Shown: positions 10,861 through 21,316, numbered from the stretch's first letter. The stretch is 64,000 bases of DNA from Tenebrio molitor (GCF_963966145.1 NC_091046.1:25916001-25980000); one strand, 5' to 3'. The notes: generated by a model not told the origin, from the letters alone. Program-made: numbers and translations.

Positions 10861-11419
10861 AAAAATTGAAATTTTTATAAAACGTGACCTGATAGAGAAA
10901 CTGGTGGACCCCCCAACGTAGTAAACTCGACCACAGTTAAATTAAAATTTGCAACTTAAATGTCCAGTACATAGTGGGTTCTGTTCGGGGTGAAGCCCCA
11001 GGTCTCTGGACCAGACATAGCAGTTTGAAGTCCTGCGAGACTGACGCGATCAGAAGGATCGTATGCAATTAATTAAAATTTGAAAACCCAAACATAATTT
11101 AACAAAACTCTCTCGAACCCTTGCTGCTGTTTAACCGCAGTCGCTAAAATCCGCTTGCGGAGTGACAAGGGATCCGTTGTACCGTGTTTGACAGAACCGA
11201 CACCCACCTCGATATAACAATTTGAAACAATACGCCTCATGCGCAATTTAATTACTTGGTTGCCGGACCGCCTTAAAATTTGGGGTTTTCTCTTGAGTGC
11301 CTCGATGGTCTGGCTACCCCGAGCGAGATCTCCGCTCGCCTTACCTTCCACCCAAATGACTCGAAAAACGTGAAGGTTGTCGTGGTGATTCCCGTCCGGT
11401 GGACTCCGGGGTACTCGAA

Positions 11420-12344
11420 TCGCATGTGTGATCTGGCTTGAGATCCTTCACGTGCTATTTGCCCTTGAAGACACCGAGGTCGTCCACGAGGGCGTAGGCA
11501 TTCTTACCGATTCGCTCCGAGATCTTAAATGGACCTACGAATGGTTTTGCCAACTTGGCGCAAAAATGTTTGGTGCCATCTTTTCCAAATCAGATTACCC
11601 ACCGCATAGTCGACTTCTCGACGCTTCGCGTCGTAGTATCGTTTCGCTTTATCCTTATATCTGTTTATGAGTCCCGTTACCAAACGCCGTACCTTATCCA
11701 ACTGTGTTCTCTAACCGGGTTTATTTCCGCACCGTCGTCCAGCGATTCCTGCGTCCCATGTCCCGTGCCGTGGTCAACTGAACCCCATTATCCACGATAA
11801 TGAACTCCAGGACCCCGAACATTAAGAACACCCTTCGCTCTATCTCGTCTATGACTTTACGTGCTGTCGGCGATCAGACCGGTACGAGTAATGGCAACTT
11901 GCTGAAGTAGTCAGTGATGACTGGCACGTACTCGTGGCCGTTCGTACTCCGCGGTAGAGGACCAAATAGGTCGGCGCTGATCATTTGCCATGGGCGGGAA
12001 ATTACGGGACGAGAGCCCATGGTTTCCGCTGGTGACCGTGGTTCCGATTTGACACTGGCGCAGACGGGGCGTCTCTTAACGTAGCGACACACGTCAGCCC
12101 TCGTCCGGGGCCAAGTATGATTATTATGGATCTTATGGTAGGTCTTATAAACGCAGAGGTGTCCACTCGTGGCTGTGTCGTCATGATATCGTTTGAGCAG
12201 CTCATCTCGCGAACCCTTCGGTACCACCCACTTCCACTCCGGGTCGAACTCCCCGTCACGACGTTTAACCCTCTTGAAGACGTGGCCATCGCGGACTCTA
12301 AGATTTGGATACTTCAAGGGATTTTCGGTAATTTTTTGAATCAA
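11420..12344 (-). pseudogene. gypsy integrase (copy 2)
   Basis: The minus-strand frame 12344-11874 holds the zinc-binding domain (LLKRYHDDTATSGHLCVY, then CRYVKRRPVC, completing an HHCC finger). The core follows: Asp in ISADLFGPLPRS, then VITDYFSKLPLLVPV. After a frameshift the second Asp (IIVDNG, near 11800) is visible, but the sequence jumps directly to the C-terminal region (KLAKPFVGPFKI and YALVDDLGVFKGK near 11460-11560). The segment with the catalytic Glu is deleted. Compared with copy 1 the zinc finger is better kept and the core worse. Confidence 0.8.
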
Positions 12345-12360
12345 CCGTTCGATAAATTTG

Positions 12361-12938
12361 TCACTCTTTGGCCGACTTCAATTGTTCGATTTGTGCTGTA
12401 ACCGGAGCCACCGCTCGCGGCAGACAATCTGGTACGATGTTATCTTTACCCTTCCGGTGCACAATTTCGAAGTCGACGGCTTGCAAGCACATGACCCATC
12501 TGCCGACGCGTCCCAGCGGATCTTTTAGGTTGTTCAGCCACAACAAGGAGTAGTGGTCGGTCACCACCGTGAACCGCCTACCCTCCAGGTAACATCGCAG
12601 ACGTTCAATCGTCTAGAAGACACTCCTTCTCGTTGGTACTATACTTTTGTTCCGCCGGTAACAAGGCGCGCGACAAATAACAGATCACTGTAGAGTAAAA
12701 GGATGGTCAAAATTCGGGCATGACAAAATCGGCGCCTTGACCAAGGCGTTTTTGACTTCTGTGAATGCTTGTTCACACTCCGGCGTCCACATGAAATGCG
12801 TTTTCTTTCTTGTTAAGTTCGTGAGCGGCGCTACCATGGTCGAAAAGTTTGGCACGAACCGTCCGTATCAACTCATCATCCCTATCAGACGATGGACATC
12901 GCGAACACCCTTCGACTGCGGCATGTCGACGACAGCAC
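12361..12938 (-). pseudogene. gypsy RT thumb and RNase H (copy 2)
   Basis: Minus-strand frames give the RT connection (YGRFVPNFSTMVAPLTNL, then FMWTPECEQAF) and RNase H. RNase H includes RLRCYLEGRRFTVVTDHYSL, with the Asp of VTDH, and ends at HRKGKDNIVPDCLPRA. RNase H would remove the RNA strand after reverse transcription. There are two or three frame breaks (near 12570 and 12700). This block supplies what copy 1 lost. Confidence 0.8.
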
Positions 12939-12951
12939 TGACCTTAGCCGG

Positions 12952-13573
12952 GGGCGGTAGAAGGTGTTCACTCACCACCCGAGATCACGCCGCGGCACGA
13001 GGTTTGCCGAGATCGTGAGTGGACATCCCGCCCAGACCTCCTCGTGGTACCACCGGGTCTACGGTCGGTCATAGCAGACTTTATGGGCAAATCGGGCGAT
13101 TCAGAAGGAGGTTTATCTGTTCCGCTCATCGGATGGTGTCCCCGAAAGGTGGACAGGGGTGGAAATACGTGAGGGTCCCTTTCGGGAACCGATGCGCGGT
13201 ACACATACAAGGGTCCCCTTCTCGGGGACCGATGCGCGGTGTAACATCGTCTTGCCCTCGGGCAAGAGGACAGGGAGAGACTGCGGTCTAGTGCCCCAGG
13301 TGCGGTCCGGGTAAATGGCAGACCACAACCTGTTTACCCATAAAGCGTTCCGGCAGACCACCCAATCCCACCGTTCCGTGGGCAACGGGCGTCGCGGTTC
13401 GCAATTTATGTGTGGGACTGAGGGGGGAGGGAAGCCCATCGGCCTAGCCGGTACCCTCCCACGGTAACGGACTCTTAGTGGCAACGTGTATACGCTAACC
13501 GGTAGGTAGCAGTCTTCAAGGACCTCAAGCCTTCGGGCAGTTAGGTTGGACCAGGGGCCGAGATATTAATTCG
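12952..13573. mobile_element. 622-bp GC-rich insertion with 13-bp target duplication
   Basis: TGACCTTAGCCGG occurs at 12939-12951 and again at 13574-13586, exactly flanking this segment, and the gypsy RT frame continues on both sides. A 13-bp duplication is typical of target-primed non-LTR retroelements or SINEs, not of TIR transposons. There is no poly(A). The segment contains stem-loops such as AGGGTCCCTTTCGGGAACC and GGGTCCCCTTCTCGGGGACC, each followed by GATGCGCGGT, and CTTGCCCTCGGGCAAG. Open frames on both strands look like GC-rich artefacts. I do not recognise the family. Confidence 0.75.
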
Positions 13574-13586
13574 TGACCTTAGCCGG

Positions 13587-14344
13587 ATCAACGTTGAGAC
13601 CCCGTCGGTTTACTACGTATCTCAAATAGTGGAGTTCTGGCTTGCAGAACTCACACTTAAACTCTTTTAAGGTCAGCCCTGCCCCCAGCAGCCTGTCGAA
13701 AACGATCTTCCAAATTTTTTGGTGTGTCGAAGTCCGGTGTACTGATGATTATGTCGTTTAGATATGCGAACACGTAGGGTTCGAGATCGGGAGTGAAAAA
13801 TTTATCCACGAGAGCTTGAAACGTGCCGGGCGCCGAATGTAACCCAAAGGGCATCCGCCTGAAATGAAACTGACCGCGTCCCAGTATCGAAAAAGCCGTC
13901 AGGGGCCAGCTATCCTCCTCCAAAGGGGCCTCCCAGTACGCGCTTCTGATATCTAAGCTGGAGATATTTCGCGTTCCCCAAATTATCTAAAATGTGGGAG
14001 ATGTTGGGAAGAGGATAACACACCCTCCTTGACCTGGCATTCACCCCGCGGAAGTCGATAACGAACCGATAGGAACCGTCCTTCTTTGGTACCACAAGGT
14101 ACGGCGAGTTCCACTCCGACTCGGCTCTTTCTATGAGTCCCAGCTTCAACATCTCATCGACCTCTTTGTCTGTGAGACGATGAATGAAGGGCCTGACGAG
14201 GTAATTTCGAGCTCGCATCGGTTTCGCACTCTCGATCAATGTGATTTTGTATTGTACAAACTTTGTACATCCTAAAAGTGTGTTTTTATTCCGGTTAAAA
14301 TATTCCTTGATCTTTGTACCGCGGTTAGGTCGTCTTTTCTTCAT
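13587..14344 (-). pseudogene. gypsy reverse transcriptase, fingers and palm (copy 2)
   Basis: Minus-strand frame 14344-13910 holds the RT entry (RPFIHRLTDKEVDEMLKLG, ERAESEWNSPYLVVPKKDG, SYRFVIDFRGVNARS). Frame 13923-13657 holds the palm (FHFRRMPFGLHSAPGTFQ and FAYLNDIIIS). The catalytic motif normally reads Y-L-D-D; here the first Asp is Asn (codon AAC, minus strand 13758-13756), so polymerase activity would be lost. A frameshift near 13915 separates fingers and palm. Confidence 0.85.
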
Positions 14345-14700
14345 TAGATTGTTTATGTGGTAACAAGTTATTGTCGGCCTGCGAGTCCGCGAACTCCCAC
14401 GTTAGGTGGCGCAAATTAGGCACGATGCCCATGCCGATCCAGAACTCGATCCCCAAGATCATCTCGTGCCGGATATCGGGCACCACCAATACCTCAAAAA
14501 TGCCCACTCTTTATTCCAACGTCACCGGGACGTTCACCGCTCCTATGCAGGAAATTTTTGACGCGGACGCAAGGGTACAACTATCTACCCCTGTACAATC
14601 ATCTACTCCTGTAGAATGTAATTGGAACCCCAGCGCTCGCAATTTCCGCCACCCGGCTGATCCAACGAAGACGCGGTTTGCCCCTGAATCTAGTAGGGGG
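14345..14700 (-). pseudogene. gypsy aspartic protease (copy 2)
   Basis: The motif LLDSGANRVFVGSAGW (about 14696-14650) is the retropepsin active site. LASASKISCIGAVNVPV and GIFEVLVVPDI follow, as in copy 1. A small tandem duplication has produced STGVDDCTGVDSCT where copy 1 has a single TGVECCT. The frame breaks near 14510 and the 5' side ends in unrelated repeat sequence. Confidence 0.75.
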
Positions 14701-14766
14701 ATGGGACGTTTCGCCGCCAGCCCTTTCACCATGGGGACGTTTCGCCGCGGCCGTTTCGCCGCCATT
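14696..14766. repeat. GGGACGTTTCGCCGC short repeat cluster
   Basis: GGGACGTTTCGCCGC appears at 14702 and 14736, and GGCCGTTTCGCCGCC follows at 14751. The cluster marks the exact place where the gypsy protease stops. It looks like the end of another repeat at a breakpoint. Confidence 0.6.
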
Positions 14767-14898
14767 TGAATCTCATAACAGCTGTCATGATAGATTCAAT
14801 ATTTACAGAGTATGCAACCCACATTTCTAGAAACTTGAATTTTATTTTAGACCACTAAACTCTAGTCTACTATACCCGTCATTTTATTTATACATAAT

Positions 14899-15040
14899 AT
14901 CTGTTCACGTTGGAATGAACATCGGTGGTGCAAATGACCTGACCTGTTATTATGACAACTCATATGAAAGTTAATGCCAAATGTGTGCGATTTGCACCAC
15001 TGATGTTCAATCCAACGTAAACAGGATATATATTATATTT
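14899..15040. mobile_element. small foldback MITE
   Basis: GTTCACGTTGGAATGAACAT with GGTGGTGCAAAT (14912-14944) is matched in inverse by ATTTGCACCACTGATGTTCA and ATCCAACGTAAAC (14990-15024). The arms are about 40 bp with a few mismatches around a 45-bp centre. The target duplication is unclear. Confidence 0.7.
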
Positions 15041-15044
15041 AACT

Positions 15045-15125
15045 CCGAACATTGCCCATACTTAGTACTTACGTTTAGTTAAAAAAGAAACACAGGTCAA
15101 TGTATGTATGTAATCAAGTAACAAT
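15045..15125. repeat. partial copy of the 22.6-kb MITE
   Basis: GAACATTGCCCATACTTA, then ACACAGGTCAATG and TATGTATGTAATCAAGTAAC, match the inverse of the right part of the MITE at 22580-22960. Confidence 0.6.
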
Positions 15126-15228
15126 GTACAGCAAAATATCTACTTGACATTAAAACAAATCTCAAGTTGTTTGAATTATTACTGTGATAAAATAAATTTT
15201 TAAATATATTCAACAGTAATATCCCAAG

Positions 15229-15281
15229 TGCATGAAAATAACCGATTAAATTTTGACGTTTTGACGGTTATTTTCATGCAA
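15229..15281. repeat. short hairpin
   Basis: TGCATGAAAATAACCG is repeated inverted as CGGTTATTTTCATGCA around a centre with TAAATTTTGACG. TAAATTTTGAC recurs at about 15390 and 15417, so a small repeat family is present. Confidence 0.65.
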
Positions 15282-15284
15282 GCG

Positions 15285-16165
15285 GGGTATTCGGAATTAT
15301 TATTTCCTGAATTATTATGAACAAATAGATTTTATAACGAATTATTTGCAACATCCTTAACAATGATTGCAAAAAATTCAGAAGCGACTAAATTTTGACA
15401 ATGATATTTACCCGGCTAAATTTTGACGATCCAAATTTAACCGATATAAAAGCCAGAAAATGAAAAACCATAGCAACTACGGCTTTTTATATGTATGAAG
15501 GAAATAATCAACGGAAGAAAAAATACACATAATGCATTTATTTTATATTATGTCAATCAGAGCACTGAATCATCTTTTTAATAACAGAAATGGGAGTTTC
15601 AAATGAAGCAAAAAGTGTTATTCCTCTGAAGTTTTTGCGTAAAATCAAAAATATTTTTTCCCTCTTGTAGGTAAACTCAAACCGGGGACATACTGTATAT
15701 CTGACCCTGAAAGCCCGCCCAATAAAACTATAATATTCACCAAATACAGAGAGCGGCATTGTGTAGTTGTATTTCCCAAAGTGTTACTATTAAATCTACT
15801 ATTTACTAAGAACGCTCCATGCAGATGAGGGATTGAATATTCGTTCGGAGTTTCCGCCTGATTTTACAAGAATTATGTAGAAGACAAAAATGACTCATAT
15901 CGTAAAGTATTTTTAGGCTAAAATTACAATGTAACGGTCGGTACCACCATCTTCATCTGGTGCCCCTTGGGTGAAAAATTGAATATATCTACACGAGTCA
16001 CGTCACACCAGGGTTTTTTCCAGGTTACTTGCACCCTGTTTATAAAAACTTTGTACATAGCTCATAGACACCAATGCAGTAACACGTACACCAAGAAATT
16101 CATCTCAACCAACAGGTCTTTTAATCCACCAGGTGAGAAAAATAAATATGGTGCCCAATCTCACA
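15285..16165. other. AT-rich stretch, no gene recognised
   Basis: A 68-codon minus-strand frame at 15553-15759 (GEYYSFIGRAFRVRYTVCP) is the only notable open frame and I do not recognise it. Nothing else is supported. Confidence 0.4.
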
Positions 16166-16170
16166 TTATA

Positions 16171-16501
16171 CAGGGCAAGTCACATAAGGCTTATTTCTGA
16201 ATTTATTTTGTACGCAACCAAAAATACTAATGACGCTGACTACTTGATACCGTTTATAATGTGATTTAATTTAGTAATCAACGTAGGTATGTAATTTGGC
16301 TAAAAATGTCACAATGACAGTTGATGAATTTAATTTTTGATTTCATTAATAACGTCATTTTGACATTTTTAGCCAAATTACATACCTACGTTGATTACTA
16401 AATTAAATCAAATTATAAACGGTATCATGTGGTCAGCGTCATTAGTATTTTTGGTTGCGTACAAAATAAATTCAGAAATAAGCCTTATGTAACTTGCCCT
16501 G
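16171..16501. mobile_element. 331-bp foldback MITE flanked by TA
   Basis: The ends are CAGGGCAAGTCACATAAGGC and its near-exact complement ending CCCTG at 16501, with TA on both sides (16169-16170 and 16502-16503). The arms stay complementary for about 145 bp with only a few mismatches, so the element is almost one hairpin. It is non-coding and of mariner type. Confidence 0.92.
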
Positions 16502-16634
16502 TACATAACAAATGTTAAATCGTAATGTCGTTTCCAAAGAATCAACTTAATGAGAGCCATTGATAACACTGGCCTACAATTTTTTTTTTTTATGCCGTGG
16601 ATATATCAAATTCTAATAAAGTATCTCTTATGAT

Positions 16635-18123
16635 TAGAGAGCGGATTTTATGCAAAATGCATATCGCTTATTTTCAATAATTAAGCAGTTTCCTTCATTT
16701 TTCAGACGAATGACACCAAAAGTGATCATTTGGTGTTAATAAATTTTTGCATATTTTACATATTTAATGAAGGCATATTTTGATTTTTCATGCATATTTC
16801 GCCTTTTTATGTATATTCTAGCATATTTTAGTACATTTCAAATTTTTTCCACGGGATCTGTTTTAGTAAAAAGCAAACGTGCGTTTTTCATCTTGCTGCA
16901 AATCTGAATCAAGTAAAAACCTGTTTAGGACCCCAACATCTGGCGGCCACACGGAAATGGCGACACAAACCTCGCAATAAACAATTTATGCATCGGCATT
17001 TTTTGATCATCCAATTCCACTTTTTAATTTCTGGAAAAAAATTTCGCAATTCATGAACAAAATGTTCTTGTACAAAATTTAAGCTTTCACTGGAAAACAA
17101 TCATCTGAACATGAAGTTTAGATTTGAAGTTTTTCTAACGTTAAGCTGCCGAAAGTGAAAAACAATTTGGTTACGGTGTGGATCAATAGTAATTTACGTT
17201 ATAAGTCCGGTAGGTTACTTGTAACAGTACGAGGTAGATATTATGGACGAGGCGACGTTAGGAGCCGAGTCTAGAATGTCTAAACGAGTAAAAAATCACA
17301 TTATATTGTGAAAATAGCATCACCTTTTTTCCTGTGGCAACGGCCGTTGCTATTGTTTTTCTAGATCGAATATTTTTTTACTTTTTCACTTTTCAATGTC
17401 AGATTTGATGTATAAAAGGAAAACAGTCCGGTAGGTGTTGCTAAGTGACACTTTCCGGCTCTGATACTGTTATAACTCACCTACCGGACTCAAATTGATG
17501 ATGCAATCGAGCATCTACCGGACAGTATGAAATAAAGATATAAATGAGCTCCCTATGGGCGACGAAAGGGTGTTTTGTACAGCATGTGGAAAAATGGTAA
17601 GTTACCTACGTTACGTTATTGTCTGTTGTGGTTTTCATAAAAATTTAAAATGATAATGAAGTCATATTAATTCAATTAGTGTTGATTATTGTTTTGTGTT
17701 TGAATATTTTAATTTAAGCTTTTAGAAAATATCATATGAAAAGTTCTAAATGTAATAAGTACATTACGAAATTAATTTGATTTAGAATCTTAACTTTTTG
17801 AATGTTTAAATTTTTTTAGATCATAATATGTGAACGAAAATTTCAAATCACGTAGCACATAATGTCAACTAGAAACCTTGAAGAAAACCAAACTTTCTCA
17901 GTTACTCTTACGAGAATCGTAATATGTCATTATGTAATCCTGTTGTCAAAGTCTATATTCCGCTAAAAAAACTTCAAAATCTTAGTTTTAGGTTATTCGA
18001 TATACTTGCATATTTTGGAATAATAGTGCATATTTCAAAGATTCGAGTGCATATTCCAAAAGATTTGACTGCATATTTATGCGCATATTTTGACATTTTA
18101 TACTGCATAAAATCCGCTCTCTA
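16635..18123. mobile_element. non-autonomous hAT element with 8-bp target duplication
   Basis: CTTATGAT occurs at 16627-16634 and 18124-18131. The element begins TAGAGAGCGGATTTTATGCA and ends TGCATAAAATCCGCTCTCTA with one mismatch in the outer 20 bp. Both ends carry several GCATATTT copies within 250 bp, the kind of subterminal repeat that hAT transposases bind. The inside is mostly non-coding. CCGGTAGGT recurs around 17210-17520 in both orientations. A short zinc-finger-like exon survives at 17555-17596. Confidence 0.88.
17555..17596 (+). pseudogene. hAT transposase first exon remnant (Cys-X2-Cys finger start)
   Basis: ATG opens MGDERVFCTACGKM, followed immediately by a donor GTAAGT. F-C-x-x-C-G-K is the start of the BED/CGGBP1-type zinc finger at the N-terminus of several hAT-derived proteins. 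No further exon is visible, so the element would have lost the rest of its transposase. The call rests on a 14-residue match plus the hAT-type ends around it. Confidence 0.5.
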
Positions 18124-18131
18124 CTTATGAT

Positions 18132-18670
18132 ACAAAAAAATGCTATCAGTTGGTCTCCAGCAGCTCGAGTTTTTATTTTATCGTCAATTTCTGATTTCGT
18201 TAATGTTAAAAAACGACAGTTATCAGCTACATTTTTCACTTCTTTTACAATGGCCAGCAGTCAAGGCGTTGTTTAAATAATCCTAATAGATTTTGCTATA
18301 TTTGTGGCAAATATACCTACTGTAAAAGAATACAGAAAATTAAATTTAAGTGAGGAACAAGCCTAGCGCTTCCACCAAGACATAAAAACAATGGAAGTTA
18401 AGTACCAAGGGCGATCATATGATGGCTGGCTATTGCTGGGGACTACAGCGAGACTGTCCAAATCAATTTCATTCACGAAAATCACTATGCGACCATTTGT
18501 TAATGTAGAATAGTAAAATAAATGAATGTTCTTGTTCTAATTGTTTATATTTAATATCTCGTAAATTAGAGCTGATACAAAAAAAAAAATGCATTTTTGT
18601 GATCAGCATAACAGACATATCCAAAAGTCGGTATTAAAGCTCCGGCACCAAAATTATTCCCATTGAAAAC
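18132..18670. other. unassigned stretch between hAT and Harbinger remnants
   Basis: Open pieces exist on the minus strand (about 18250-18150, with KNVADNCRFLTLTKSEIDDK) and on the plus strand (18330-18500, with KYQGRSYDGWLLLGTTARLS). I recognise neither. They may belong to the element into which the hAT copy inserted. Confidence 0.35.
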
Positions 18671-19600
18671 ATGATTAAAAAAGAGACAGCAGTTGGACGA
18701 CCCCGAATAGACATACAGAAACAATTACTATGTGTATTGTGGCTTCTGGCAACTCCAGATTAGTTTCGGTACATTTTCCTATTAACTAATTAAGAGCTAC
18801 GCTTTATTATTTGCAGCAATTAAATAAATATAATAAACCAATTTTTTTAGATCTGTTGGCGAAAGGTTTGACATGTGAAAATATAGTCTTTCAAAAACAT
18901 TTTTCCGAATAATAAATGCACTGAATAAGATTGCCGCGAAAGTAATTAAGTGGCCTTCTGGTGCTAAAATCAGAATAATTAAGGAAAAATTTTATAACTG
19001 TGCTGGAGAAGATAATGTCATTGGAACCATTGATGGAACTTTTGTTCCCCTCAAAGCCCCAAAATGTGATCCAGAGGTTTATGTTACACGCAAATGTAAC
19101 CATGCAATAACATTACAAGCAGTATGTGATCCTAAATTAAAATTTACTGATTGTTTTGTGGGCTACCCTGGCTCTGTTATACAAGAATTTTTAGAAATTC
19201 CAATTTATATAATAGCGTAAATAACGCCCAGCAGCAATACTTTCCACATGAAGAATTTATAATAGGCGATAAGGCATAGCCTAATCTTTCATGGTGTCTT
19301 TCACCATATATTGACAGGGGAAATTTAACTGCAAGGCACAGAAATTTCAACATCAAAATCTCCAAAACGCGACAAGTGATTGAAAGAGCTTTTGCATTAT
19401 TGTTTGGGCGTTTTCGGAGGCTCAAGTTGTTGACTATATTCCAGCGACTACTTTGGCATGTTGCGTTTTACATAATCTTTGCCTTAATGATATTGATTCA
19501 TATATCGATGAATATATTGCAGAAGGAAGATCATTGTCTTTGGCAATGAAGATGTGGATAATGTGCAAAATCCCAATAGAAAAATAAATGAAACTGTTAC
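18671..19600 (+). pseudogene. PIF/Harbinger transposase remnant (HARBI1-like)
   Basis: Plus-strand pieces in shifting frames give VGRPRIDIQKQLLCVLWLLA (the entry helices), then GTIDGTFVPLKAPKC (first catalytic Asp), VTRKCNHAITLQAVCDP, TDCFVGYPGSV and VIERAFALLFGRFRRLKLL (the catalytic Glu helix). A C-terminal part follows with CCVLHNLCLNDIDSYIDEYI. The order and motifs are those of the DDE nuclease of PIF/Harbinger transposons. At least five frame breaks and stops make it a dead copy. The Myb-type partner end at 21097-21269 may belong to the same family. Confidence 0.78.
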
Positions 19601-19639
19601 GCAAGGCTACAACAAACGTGAAATCATCTGCCATCGTTT

Positions 19640-20595
19640 ACATCAACTTGAAGAAAACGCATAATTATTTTTGTTTTCATTTTTGTTTCCAACCATCTTT
19701 TTTGTTTTTTTTGTTTTATTACCTAGTGTATGAAATCCGTGTTACAATTACATTCTCCATTTTATTCTTGGCTTTTGAATTTGAAAGCTATAATTCTGAA
19801 TTACAATTAGAACTACACTTATTGCATTGATACTCAAATGACACAAAATAGGTCATAAAACTAGACAACACTGTACCTATATGTCAACTTCCAAACAAAG
19901 GAGACGAAATACCTAAAAACTTGAAATGTTTAAATATTTTTACCATGATGTTTACTTTTATAGTCCCTCGACCTCGACCATCTACATGATGGCGTGTTTG
20001 TACTTTGTCTAGACGTCTAGAATGTTGTAAGACAATGGTTGTATGTATTGTATAAGCCACACTTAAATCGTATGTGTTCTGATTTAGTTAGTTGCAATTA
20101 ACGTTTTATTATCAGTGTTATTATTAGTACTTATCAAATTTTCTGTTCTTCCATATTTTATTCTGTAAACGACATTTTTGTTCTTACACTTGATATTTTT
20201 TTCAAATAAAATTGTTTGTTATTAAAAAAATATATTTTTTCTAACACTAATATCTTATACTGTTTCTATGGTGCATTTGAGCTCACACCTTATGTTTCCC
20301 ATAAAATACGCTTTTCTCTATAAGACACGTCGTCAATAGCAACGTATCTTATAGAGTCATAAAATACGCTCACACATATCATTCAAGTAACATTTTATTC
20401 ATCATTTTTACAGTAATTATCACAAAAGTGAAAAGTACAACTATTGAATTGGAACTGCCACATTAGCTTCGTGCTCTTGTTCCTAACATCTTCTTTTTAA
20501 ACTTCTGCTGCAAATGCCCGGCCATCGAAAACTGGCAATCTTTACATTTTCTTCAAATGATTCTTGCCGTAGTGTGAATTAACTTTTAATGAAGT
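19640..20595. other. AT-rich stretch, no gene recognised
   Basis: An 80-codon plus-strand frame at 19588-19830 is rich in Phe and Leu and runs out of the Harbinger remnant; I regard it as chance. CATAAAATACGC occurs twice (about 20300 and 20357), around TCTATAAGA and TCTTATAGA, a weak inverted pair. Confidence 0.4.
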
Positions 20596-20608
20596 TCTAC
20601 ACACTTAC

Positions 20609-20722
20609 CCCATATCAAGAAAAGCCAAAATGACGTCTTCCGTTACCTCCGTGATGCTTTTTTTTATTGTTCCGGCCTTGAAACGAAACATACACCTCTT
20701 CGTATGCACTTTTAGACTTCAT
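20609..20722 (-). pseudogene. Crypton-type tyrosine recombinase, first exon (copy C)
   Basis: Minus strand: MKSKSAYEEVYVSFQGRNNK, then after a one-base shift SITEVTEDVILAFLDMG, ending at a donor GTAAGTG at 20608. Compare SKERYEIV and EVSEKVVLAYFAEQSEKLKP in copy A, which also carries the catalytic domain. This is the N-terminal core-binding segment only. A 99-bp palindrome lies upstream at 20939-21037. No catalytic domain is found downstream. Confidence 0.65.
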
Positions 20723-20938
20723 TGGTAACAAATTGCCCCTTTTTTCTTATTTCTTCTGGAACGTTTTGGCACATTTCAACGATGAAAATAGGTTTTTTTC
20801 CAAATTTGTTGATATTATTACCATAGTACCTACGACAACCTCCGCATTTTGTGTATTGTGACGCGCCTCGAATAATTTCTGAATTTATTAAAATTTCTGA
20901 TAAGATGTTAGTGTTAGAAAAAATCTTGAAGACAACGC

Positions 20939-21037
20939 GTGTTTTATAGTTTAAAAATCTCGTCTATTAAATCCTCACTCCCTGCGGTCGCTCTGATTTA
21001 AACTACGATCTCGATTTTTAAATCGTCTATAAAACAC
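20939..21037. repeat. 99-bp palindrome upstream of recombinase copy C
   Basis: GTGTTTTATAG at 20939 pairs with CTATAAAACAC at 21037. Further in, TTTAAAAATC pairs with GATTTTTAAA and AAATC with GATTT. The core is CTCACTCCCTGCGGTCGC. CTTAATAGCTATAAG follows outside at 21044. Confidence 0.75.
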
Positions 21038-21096
21038 TTGTCTTAATAGCTATAAGTATCTACATAATATACCTATTTAACAAAAAAATAAATAAA

Positions 21097-21269
21097 TTAT
21101 AACTTATCAATCAACTTCTGCATCATTTTTTCAAAACTTGAAATTGCGGATTTTTATACGTCAAGGCGTTCCCGATGACGTCTTTCTGTTGCCTCCTCTT
21201 TAGATTCTCTTTTCTTCAATCTTTTGGCGGGAATTGGAACTTCATCTTTTGAATCTGTTAGCTCTATAT
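21097..21269 (-). pseudogene. Harbinger-type Myb/SANT partner protein, last exon
   Basis: After an acceptor (TTTAATTTTAG) the minus strand reads DSKDEVPIPAKRLKKRESKE, then ERRHRERLDV, a stop, and KSAISSFEKMMQKLIDKL. A basic linker followed by a short amphipathic C-terminal helix is the usual end of the Myb/SANT- or MADF-type proteins carried by PIF/Harbinger elements, which help the transposase bind DNA. The in-frame stop inside the last helix suggests decay. Only this exon is visible. Confidence 0.5.
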
Positions 21270-21316
21270 CTAAAATTAAACACGCTCACTATAATTATTC
21301 CTAATCATAAGTATAT

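Larger units (their letters stand above)
9524..14700 (-). mobile_element. Ty3/gypsy LTR retrotransposon, copy 2, 5'-truncated
   Basis: It has the same family order as copy 1. The 3' LTR is at 9524-10025, preceded on the minus strand by a purine tract (RC of 10026-10040), then a 3' untranslated part with a nested repeat (10084-10860), integrase (12344-11420), RNase H and RT (14344-12361, split by an insertion) and protease (from about 14700). Gag and the 5' LTR are absent. The break near 14700 coincides with a short GGGACGTTTCGCCGC repeat cluster. It keeps the RT and RNase H missing from copy 1, but all genes are broken. Confidence 0.83.

Noticed and set aside
17924..18239. Frames at the right end of the hAT element
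   Set aside because: They read through subterminal GCATATTT repeats and the element boundary.
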